A stretch of DNA of 64,000 nt from Sphingomonas sp. ERG5 (GTDB taxonomy: Bacteria > Pseudomonadota > Alphaproteobacteria > Sphingomonadales > Sphingomonadaceae), in the NCBI RefSeq assembly GCF_000803065.1, contig NZ_JSXI01000063.1:62001-126000 (forward strand). The letters are read 5' to 3'. The translations under genes and the position numbers were made by a program. The notes beneath the pieces were generated by a model, which did not search any database, was not told where the DNA came from, and saw only the letters and a list, made by a program, of their open reading frames with translations. Below, one piece after another: positions 28,110-33,960 of this stretch. The stretch's first letter is position 1. Every line of letters begins with the position of its first letter.

Positions 28110-28964
28110 ATGACGACGATCGGTGCTTCGGTGGGACTTGGCGGCTTCAATGACGGAGCCGATGTCACCATTGTTCAGCATCTGCTCAATGCCTGCATTC
28201 TCACACTTGGCTTGCCCAGACTGGTCGAGGACGGCGATTGCGGCAGCGGCACGATCATCGCCATCCAGGCCTATCAGTCGAAAGTCCTGGGCGCGGCGCT
28301 GCCCGATGGCCGGATCGATCCCGGCGGCCGGACGTGGAGCGCATTGGCGGCGGGACTATACCCGAAGCCGGCCAAGCCGCCCGCGCCCGTCACCAATGGC
28401 AATCCGCTCAGCGGCGCGGCGTGGTGGGACGCCAATCAGGCGACGTTTCCCAACAGCAGCAGGCTTGCCGACCTCGCCTCGCCGTTTCGCGAACGAGTCA
28501 TTGCCTTCACCACTGCGATGAAGGCCGGTGGGGCGCGGATCAGCGTCGGGTCGACGCTGCGTAATCCGGCACGCGCGAAACTGATGCTCTATTGCTGGGA
28601 AGTCGCCAATGGCGAGCGTGCGCCGACTGCAGTGCCGACGATCCCCGGCTGTGCCATCAACTGGGACCATGGCGATCCGGTTAAATCCAGGAAAGCCGCG
28701 CGCGAGATGGTAAAAAGGTTCGGCATCGTACGCAAACCGTCGACCGGCCTGTCGCTCCACACCATGGGCCGGGCGATCGATATGACGATCAACTGGACCG
28801 GAACGATCACGGTGAAGGATGCAGCGGGCGCCGCCCAACCCATCGGCAAGCCGAACAGTGGCGAGAACAACACAGCGCTGCATGCCGTCGGGGCAAGCTA
28901 TGGCGTGATCAAATTCGCTTACCTGCCGGCCGATCCGCCGCACTGGTCCGACAACGGACACTGA
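28110..28964 (+). CDS. Peptidoglycan-binding and M15-type peptidase protein
   Basis: About 284 residues with no signal peptide. Residues 1-80 look like a PG_binding_1 repeat (VTIVQHLLNACILTLG, DGDCGSGTIIAIQAYQ, PDGRIDPGGRTWSAL). The C-terminal part has D-Ala-D-Ala carboxypeptidase/VanY-like (M15) metal and substrate motifs: LSLHTMGRAIDM (His and Asp ligands) and a terminal HWSDNGH. The layout resembles phage endolysins, or effector-type muramidases exported by a non-Sec route. GTG at 28101 in the same frame is an alternative start. No phage genes surround it. Confidence 0.65.
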   Translation: MTTIGASVGLGGFNDGADVTIVQHLLNACILTLGLPRLVEDGDCGSGTIIAIQAYQSKVLGAALPDGRIDPGGRTWSALAAGLYPKPAKPPAPVTNGNPLSGAAWWDANQATFPNSSRLADLASPFRERVIAFTTAMKAGGARISVGSTLRNPARAKLMLYCWEVANGERAPTAVPTIPGCAINWDHGDPVKSRKAAREMVKRFGIVRKPSTGLSLHTMGRAIDMTINWTGTITVKDAAGAAQPIGKPNSGENNTALHAVGASYGVIKFAYLPADPPHWSDNGH

Positions 28965-29052
28965 TTCATTGCTTCACCACGCACCCGGCGACGGGGTCCG
29001 CTTCGATATCTGGCCATGCGAGTGACGCTGCACGTTCCCCGCCATTCGCGCT

Positions 29053-29835
29053 TCACAGGAAACCGCTCTCTGGATCGAACGAGATAGCCGAATTCCAGTG
29101 ATTTCGGATCAACATCATGGCAGCAATCTCCTGATCTGACAGGTCCTGATGCCAGATATTGAACAGGAGTATATCGCGATTGAAGCAAGATGAATTATCT
29201 ACCGAGTGATAAAAACTCGAATCAAATATTATAACCTGCCCGGAAACATATTGTCTGGCGGCGCCAGCGACATTTATAACAGAAGAACTGTCCATAAGCG
29301 GCAGATGGACGGTAGTAACATAGTTGGCGCAATCAGAGTGGCGCTCGATATTCGTACTGGGAGCGAGGCGCGAGAATAGGGCTTCGGTAGCGAGACGCTG
29401 CCGCTTGAGGAAAGCTGATGTCACCGGGAAAAGATGGTGCGTTTTCTCGACATCCTTGAACTCTTTTCGAAAATAGACGCAATCCCAGGCCGCACGTGCC
29501 GAAGAATCATTGGCCACGACGAGATCGGAGTGATCGGTAACGAGAGCCCGCTCGCCAAAAGCAGAAATCGCTTCGCCCTGAATGGCGGCAAGCTCGTCGA
29601 TCCCCACAGGGGATTGGAGCGCATCAGCCCCATAATATGGCCCAGCGCCAAGCCCGGGAATGTAAAGGCGCCGGAAGAGCTCCCGGCTTGAGCTGTTTTC
29701 GGGCGTGGCTTCACCATCGAGCATGTTGAAAAGATAACGCTCGATTCGATCGAGATGGCTCCATCCCTGCGCGCAGATCCGCGACCAGATGTCCCGGACC
29801 ATCTCCTCGCCTGGCCGGAGGCGAGACAGGCTCAC
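29053..29835 (-). CDS. Aspartyl/asparaginyl beta-hydroxylase family Fe/2OG oxygenase
   Basis: 260 residues. The region from about 110 to 235 matches the Asp_Arg_Hydrox fold: WDCVYFRKEF, APSTNIERHSDCANY with iron ligand His166, LPLMD, GQVIIFDSSFYHSVDN with the second iron ligand His210, and NRDILLFNIWHQDL with Arg220 placed to bind 2-oxoglutarate. These enzymes hydroxylate side chains of peptides or free amino acids. GTG 29835 overlaps the stop of the upstream methyltransferase gene by 4 bp, so it is the last gene of a three-gene operon. By context a tailoring enzyme for the repeat peptide at 33129-33293, but that peptide has no Asp or Asn, so the target would be another residue. The 3' half of the gene is notably AT-rich. 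Confidence 0.78.
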   Translation of the reverse strand: MSLSRLRPGEEMVRDIWSRICAQGWSHLDRIERYLFNMLDGEATPENSSSRELFRRLYIPGLGAGPYYGADALQSPVGIDELAAIQGEAISAFGERALVTDHSDLVVANDSSARAAWDCVYFRKEFKDVEKTHHLFPVTSAFLKRQRLATEALFSRLAPSTNIERHSDCANYVTTVHLPLMDSSSVINVAGAARQYVSGQVIIFDSSFYHSVDNSSCFNRDILLFNIWHQDLSDQEIAAMMLIRNHWNSAISFDPESGFL

Positions 29836-30500
29836 GGCTTACGCCGCAAGGTCGCGAGCCCGTAAAATATGGAATCCTCATCGATATAGGCGAGCGCGAG
29901 AGAGTGAGTGAGGATGCTCAAGCCCGCCCGGGAGCAAGATTCCGTAAAATCACCCAGTTCGTCCCTATGGATGTGAACACCATCGCAATCATAGATTGGA
30001 TCCTGCTCACGTGAGTGGATCAGTTGCGTAGATACCGCTTGCGGCTTGTAGCCCTTGATGACCGGTTCGTAGGTGATGACGAGCAAGCCGCCCAGGTTCA
30101 ACAACGAAGCGCAACGCGCGAGCAGCTTGCCGGTATCGCCGACGAATTCCAGAACCCCGATACAAAGAATGAGGTCGAACCGACGAGACAGGGAATTGTC
30201 ATCCATAATGTCGGCGTGGATTTGTGGAACATCAGGATGACGGTCAGCAGCCACATCCAACATCCTGCGGCTGATATCGAGTACCGTAATGTCGTTACAT
30301 CCATGCTCCTTGAGCAAGTCGATGTCATATCCCGTGCCAACGCCTATTGCTAACGCCGATCCAAGTCGACCATTCAGCGATGAAAGAATGTTCCCGACAT
30401 GGCGAGGTATGCTCCACTGCTCGTCGGTAGACGTGGCATCATTGTAAAGAGCGGCGGCGCCATCGAAGTATTTTTCCACCAGATCTGACAAGACACGCAC
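29832..30500 (-). CDS. Class I SAM-dependent methyltransferase
   Basis: 222 residues. Rossmann-fold methyltransferase: SALAIGVGTGYDIDLL (motif I), DITVLDISRRML (acidic residue of motif II), HADIMDDNS, then RFDLILCIGVLEFVGD and LNLGGLLVITYEPV. The substrate cannot be read from sequence. Start is a GTG at 30500, 7 bp after the end of the PRMT-like gene; it overlaps the hydroxylase by 4 bp. As middle gene of the operon it is a probable tailoring enzyme of the peptide cluster. Confidence 0.78.
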   Translation of the reverse strand: MRVLSDLVEKYFDGAAALYNDATSTDEQWSIPRHVGNILSSLNGRLGSALAIGVGTGYDIDLLKEHGCNDITVLDISRRMLDVAADRHPDVPQIHADIMDDNSLSRRFDLILCIGVLEFVGDTGKLLARCASLLNLGGLLVITYEPVIKGYKPQAVSTQLIHSREQDPIYDCDGVHIHRDELGDFTESCSRAGLSILTHSLALAYIDEDSIFYGLATLRRKP

Positions 30501-30506
30501 CCCCGC

Positions 30507-31358
30507 TCAGGTGAACCATTGTATTTCGAAACTCGTATCCCGCGATTCGTAAGATATTCGAACCTTGGAATACCCGTCTGGTCGAAATATATAGCTGTTC
30601 AGCCAATGGGTTTGAGGCGCTGCAAAATGATTGGTCAACTTACCGCTGTTTCCTAGATCAGCTTCAAATACGATCATCACGACATTCCATTCGCTCCCAT
30701 GCGACAATACCAAATCGCAGGTAAAGTCGGAGACTTCCGCTTCACCCAAGACGTAATCGGCGAGCACCATCTTATCGGACCAAGCCCGCGCATCAGAAAG
30801 ATCATCCTGATAGATTTGCTCGCTATAAGCGCGATCCAGCGAAATCCGCGCCGGACCAGGCTGGAAATTCCCCGCCGCGCTGCCCGCGATCTTCGAGAAC
30901 ACCGTTTCGCGCGCGATCGCGGCGTCAGCCGAGAATGCGGCTTGGGCATAGAGTCCAAGTCTATGCGGAATGATGCGGCGGATGCTTGGATATCGACGTT
31001 TGAGATCGTTCGCGATCTCCACGATATTTTCCTCTGGCCCGATCGGGCCGATCGTTTCTGTCACCACCACGTCAGGCGCCGGATCAAGGGCCATATCATA
31101 GGAGCGACCCACCATGATTTCGACGGGCGTGGTGCCAATGATGTGCGCCGATAGCGCGGCGAGTTGCGGCAGATACTCCACCGCAGTGACGGAGCGGGCA
31201 CCCGCATCGACCGCGCTTGCCGCCAGCAAGCCCAGACCGGAACCGATATCCACGACGCTGTCGCCAGGCTGCACGACTTCGTGAATGGCGTCCCGAAACG
31301 CCTGGACCCGGACATGATCGTTCAACATCTCAGCATGATGACTCAATTGAACCGGCAT
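30507..31358 (-). CDS. PRMT-like class I methyltransferase
   Basis: 283 residues. The N-terminus (HHAEMLNDHVRVQAFRDAIHEVV) has the protein arginine methyltransferase helix pattern, followed by motif I VVDIGSGLGLLA (residues 35-46), acidic Glu61, and a TETIGPIGPEEN segment (Glu101, Glu109/110) in the place of the PRMT double-E loop. The C-terminal half is beta-rich as in PRMTs (SDFTCDLVLSHG, YSKVRISYESRD). The family methylates arginine side chains, and the cluster's peptide has two Arg in every repeat. ATG at 31358 (a GTG codon lies just before it). First gene of a three-gene operon, divergent from the transporter by 69 bp. Confidence 0.72.
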   Translation of the reverse strand: MPVQLSHHAEMLNDHVRVQAFRDAIHEVVQPGDSVVDIGSGLGLLAASAVDAGARSVTAVEYLPQLAALSAHIIGTTPVEIMVGRSYDMALDPAPDVVVTETIGPIGPEENIVEIANDLKRRYPSIRRIIPHRLGLYAQAAFSADAAIARETVFSKIAGSAAGNFQPGPARISLDRAYSEQIYQDDLSDARAWSDKMVLADYVLGEAEVSDFTCDLVLSHGSEWNVVMIVFEADLGNSGKLTNHFAAPQTHWLNSYIFRPDGYSKVRISYESRDTSFEIQWFT

Positions 31359-31427
31359 CACGATATCCCGTTGCTTATATCTAAATATTGGGCGAAAAAG
31401 AATGATAGATGCTTAGTGAGAAATGCT

Positions 31428-32258
31428 ATGATCGGCAAAGTTGTAAAGGAAAATTTGAGACAGCTTATCGCAGCATATAGCCTAACAGTTGGAGGATATA
31501 CTGCCGCTCAGATATATCCTCTTCTTACAGGATTCGCGATCAATGGCGTTCTTCAAAAGAACTATATTGCCATATTATGGTTATGCCTTTGCCATTTCGT
31601 GATGGTCGCGCTTGAGGTGAGCGCCAAGATGATGGACACGCGGGTTTTCACCCGTATCCACACGTCCTTTGCGAGCGACGCCGTCACCGATGCCCATCGA
31701 CGTGGATTGCCGCCATCGCTCATCGTCGGGCGCGCGACATTGTTGCGTGAATATGTGACATTTCTCGAGCGCGACGTGCCGGCGGCGCTGCTCTCCATCA
31801 TCAGCCTTACCGTGGCGATCGTTACTCTCTTCTGGCTCGATCCGATGATCGGCGCGGCATGCCTGTTGCTGTTGGTTCCGTCGATCCTCATCAACGGGCG
31901 CCTCGCCAAGAGGTCGCAGGCTCTCAATAAAGGCTTGAATGATCGGCTCGAGAAGGAAGCCGGCCTTCTCCAAAGCGATGCGCCGGCGCGCGTTCGACGC
32001 CATTTCCAGGCGCTGGCGATGTGGCGCATCAGACTCTCCGACCTCGAAGCCAAATCTTACGGCTCCATCGAGCTGTTCGTGATCATTCTCTTCGGGGTCG
32101 CGCTCTGGCGGGTGGCCGGCCAGAATGCGGTCGAGGCCGGGACGATATATGCTATTTTCGCTTATATCTGGCGCTTCGTCACCAGCATGGATCAGGTCCC
32201 GCAGATCGTTCAGCAGATCGCCAAGCTGGCGGACATCTCTCGCCGGCTCAAAACCTAG
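31428..32258 (+). CDS. Stand-alone ABC exporter transmembrane domain
   Basis: 276 residues, about six membrane helices with the layout of a type IV exporter (MsbA/HlyB-like) membrane domain: FTRIHTSFASDAVTDAHRRG, then TFLERDVPAALLSIISLTVA, LFWLDPMIGAACLLLLVP and a terminal YIWRFVTSMDQVPQIVQQIAKLADISRRL that normally leads into the ATPase. The ATPase domain is absent: the stop comes right where it would begin, and no Walker A motif exists in the following bases. Resembles the ABC_membrane_3 (six-TM, NBD-less) family. It lies within the peptide cluster on the opposite strand, so export of, or immunity to, the product is the natural guess. Start uncertain; the 5' end is AT-rich. Confidence 0.72.
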   Translation: MIGKVVKENLRQLIAAYSLTVGGYTAAQIYPLLTGFAINGVLQKNYIAILWLCLCHFVMVALEVSAKMMDTRVFTRIHTSFASDAVTDAHRRGLPPSLIVGRATLLREYVTFLERDVPAALLSIISLTVAIVTLFWLDPMIGAACLLLLVPSILINGRLAKRSQALNKGLNDRLEKEAGLLQSDAPARVRRHFQALAMWRIRLSDLEAKSYGSIELFVIILFGVALWRVAGQNAVEAGTIYAIFAYIWRFVTSMDQVPQIVQQIAKLADISRRLKT

Positions 32259-32314
32259 GCCGACCTCGCCGATCGTCGGCAGGCCGGAATCAAGAGCAAG
32301 GAATCCAACGACCA

Positions 32315-33106
32315 TCATTCGGCCATCAGCAGATCCAGCACGACCTCATTCACTGGAGGACGGCCTATCGATGGAATGAACAAGGTGGTCCCGAACGTCA
32401 CTTCGCCCAGCGCCGATGGCAGGTTGCCGATCGCGACCTCCACCGCAACGGACGCAGAATCAATGCCGGCGCCATTACTCTCGATTATTTTGCATCGGTG
32501 TTCAGCGGGATAGGCAGCGAGCAGATGCTGTTGCAGCAAGCCGATGGCGTTATCCGCGGAGGGATCATCAATATTCGTCTTGCGCGTTCCTACCGAACAT
32601 ATGTGGTAGATGTAATAATCGAATTCCGGGCATATCCTGTGAGAAAATAGAAGAAGACGGTTTGCGTCTATTATCACCGATCCATATTCAAGCGGATCGC
32701 GATCGGCATCGATCATAAGGGTATCGAGGCTGGATATACCGGGAAATACGTCGAAGTCGAAACCCTCAACCTCACTCGCGTCTTTAAGCATATCGGCCAG
32801 CGTGACACCGAGCCTTGGATTTCCCTGCTGCACGAAAACCACGTAGTTGTTTTCAGGGAGCAGTCCGACAATTCTCTTTAATACTGCTTCGTAACTTTCA
32901 TCATCGATGCCGCCATGCGGATAAAGGTCATCGAGAGTAACACGGTTGCGAACACCGGCTTCGTCAAACACCTTATCCAGACTTGGATCGCTATAATAGG
33001 CAACACAATCTGCTTCGGCGATCTGCTTCATCCCCTGGCGGGTAAAGTGGAGATCGGGGGAAACGCCAGCACCGATCAAATGAACGCATTTCGACTGAAA
33101 GGTCAC
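32315..33106 (-). CDS. Tetrapyrrole-methylase-fold peptide N-methyltransferase, split-borosin type
   Basis: 263 residues, one methylase domain with no fused substrate tail. Features seen: LIGAGVSPDLHFTRQGMKQIAEADCVAYYSDP at 10-41 (in order GAGV, then TRQG, then YYSDP), LDDLYPHGG, ESYEAVLKRIV with Tyr72, the SAM-loop equivalent QQGNPRLG at 93-100, and FPGISSLDTLMIDADRDPLEYG. As I remember OphMA and SonM, these line up with YxxSDP, TYEQM, YGHPG and PGISAEDCLFADLGIDP; the C-terminal half (YPAEHRCKIIES, IGNLP, TLFIPS) also lines up with SonM. Such enzymes N-methylate peptide backbone amides. The catalytic Arg I recall before the TYEQM Tyr is replaced by Ile/Asp. GTG start at 33106 with GGGGGAG upstream, 22 bp after the repeat-peptide gene. 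Confidence 0.8.
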   Translation of the reverse strand: MTFQSKCVHLIGAGVSPDLHFTRQGMKQIAEADCVAYYSDPSLDKVFDEAGVRNRVTLDDLYPHGGIDDESYEAVLKRIVGLLPENNYVVFVQQGNPRLGVTLADMLKDASEVEGFDFDVFPGISSLDTLMIDADRDPLEYGSVIIDANRLLLFSHRICPEFDYYIYHICSVGTRKTNIDDPSADNAIGLLQQHLLAAYPAEHRCKIIESNGAGIDSASVAVEVAIGNLPSALGEVTFGTTLFIPSIGRPPVNEVVLDLLMAE

Positions 33107-33128
33107 TATCGTCTCCCCCTATCTCGGA

Positions 33129-33293
33129 TCAGGCAGCCCGCTTCACCGATTTAGGCACCGCAGTTAGCTGACGGACGACACGCGCCTCGATCCCCTTGGG
33201 AACGGAGGTGAGCTGACGGACGACGCGCGCCTTGATTTCCTTCGGGACGGACGTCAGTTGCCGGACGACACGCGCTTGAATACTCGACATCAT
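33129..33293 (-). CDS. Tandem-repeat precursor peptide (putative borosin-like RiPP substrate)
   Basis: 54 codons, not previously recognised by length cut-offs. After MMSSIQ the peptide is three 15-residue units, x-I-x-ARVVRQLT-[S/A]-VPK (residues 4-18, 19-33, 34-48), and a tail SVKRAA. Units 1 and 2 share the same 12-residue core though their DNA differs at seven silent sites; units 2 and 3 differ at six silent sites and one Ser to Ala change. That is the mark of selection on the protein. AGGAGA lies just upstream of two adjacent ATGs (33293 and 33290). It contains no Cys, Asp, Asn or aromatic residue and has 12 Arg/Lys against 2 Glu, so it is strongly basic. The N-methyltransferase gene starts 22 bp downstream. 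There is no separate leader of usual RiPP length. Confidence 0.82.
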   Translation of the reverse strand: MMSSIQARVVRQLTSVPKEIKARVVRQLTSVPKGIEARVVRQLTAVPKSVKRAA

Positions 33294-33364
33294 ATTCTCC
33301 TATTCATAGACACGACATTCGAAGCGAGTCGAATCCCTAAAGAACAACTGCTCCATAAATGAGT

Positions 33365-33391
33365 ATGATACGGAGTAATATGAGTCGTCAA
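33365..33391 (-). promoter_or_regulatory. Candidate promoter of the repeat-peptide operon
   Basis: On the minus strand TTGACG (33391-33386) and TATCAT (33370-33365) lie 15 bp apart, about 70 bp ahead of the precursor start in AT-rich DNA. Spacing is shorter than ideal, so this is tentative. Confidence 0.3.
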
Positions 33392-33733
33392 TCTCAACTT
33401 ACCTCAAGATAGAGGCTATTAATCGCCGACTCACAGGAAAATAGTAACCATTATTTGGATTGTAACATATTGTTTCTGTCAATATGAACAACATCCATTA
33501 TCGATTTATATCGAAACCCGGAGTATTAGCTGTGAGCGGACGAGCGGCGCGCAACGAAGGGCTCGACTCCGAAGCCCTGCGGCAATCAACGGGGATGGAA
33601 AATTGACGGTGTAGGGCGGCCCTTTGCCAGGGCGGTCCGCCACACGATGCGGACGGACGTCCTGCAAAAAAGCCGCTCCGGCGCGGATGCATCTCCACCG
33701 CAACGATTGCATTTTCTGCACTCGCAACTGTGC

Positions 33734-33746
33734 GCAACAATGTTGC
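33734..33746. promoter_or_regulatory. Palindrome GCAAC-AAT-GTTGC upstream of the micropeptide gene
   Basis: A perfect 5-bp inverted repeat with a 3-bp centre, 63 bp upstream of the small membrane peptide gene, in a short stretch where TTGC/GCAA motifs recur. Could be an operator. No regulator is identified. Confidence 0.3.
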
Positions 33747-33809
33747 AGTGCAGCATAAATCTTCTATTTCGGTCCGTGCCGGACTTAACCGGCATTTCGG
33801 AGACGACCC

Positions 33810-33896
33810 ATGCGTAGTTTGGAAGCCGTGGTCAGCAGCGTGCTGGCGGTTGCGGCCCAGGCGCTGGTGGTCGGGTTGGTCATCACGACCTTCTGA
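33810..33896 (+). CDS. 28-residue hydrophobic micropeptide
   Basis: ATG 33810 opens a frame of 28 codons: a short polar start (MRSLEAVVSS) and a single membrane helix (VLAVAAQALVVGLVITTF). A GGAGA ribosome site lies about 7 bp upstream and a strong hairpin terminator 13 bp downstream, so the unit has the architecture of a real small gene. Codon third positions are GC-rich as in the host. Probably a single-span inner membrane peptide; function unknown. It is not part of the AT-rich peptide cluster by composition. Confidence 0.6.
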   Translation: MRSLEAVVSSVLAVAAQALVVGLVITTF

Positions 33897-33909
33897 TCCA
33901 TCGGCCGGA

Positions 33910-33935
33910 CCGCCCCTTCTCAAAGGAAGGGGCGG
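33910..33935. terminator. Hairpin terminator between the micropeptide gene and dnaJ
   Basis: CCGCCCCTTC-TCAAAG-GAAGGGGCGG, a perfect 10-bp stem, placed between the ends of two convergent genes (micropeptide on +, dnaJ on -). Likely used from both sides. Confidence 0.65.
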
Positions 33936-33960
33936 ACACGGCCACGATCTTCATCTCATA

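Larger units (their letters stand above)
33294..33809. other. AT-rich then GC-rich intergenic region at the cluster edge
   Basis: About 515 bp without a supported gene. 33300-33520 is strongly AT-rich against the rest of the window and probably belongs with the peptide cluster as its promoter region. From about 33530 the composition returns to the genome norm; a hairpin-prone stretch (GGCGGCCCT...AGGGCGG, 33614-33633) and the palindrome at 33734-33746 lie there. The compositional switch near 33520-33540 is the likely right edge of the acquired segment. Confidence 0.5.

Noticed and set aside
33129..33293. Reading the three 45-bp units as a CRISPR or DNA satellite
   Set aside because: The copies differ at many silent sites but keep the amino acids, there are no spacers, and a start and stop frame them.
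33498..33923. Minus-strand open frame across the micropeptide region
   Set aside because: Crosses a strong hairpin and an AT-rich boundary, Arg-rich shadow composition, no start signal.
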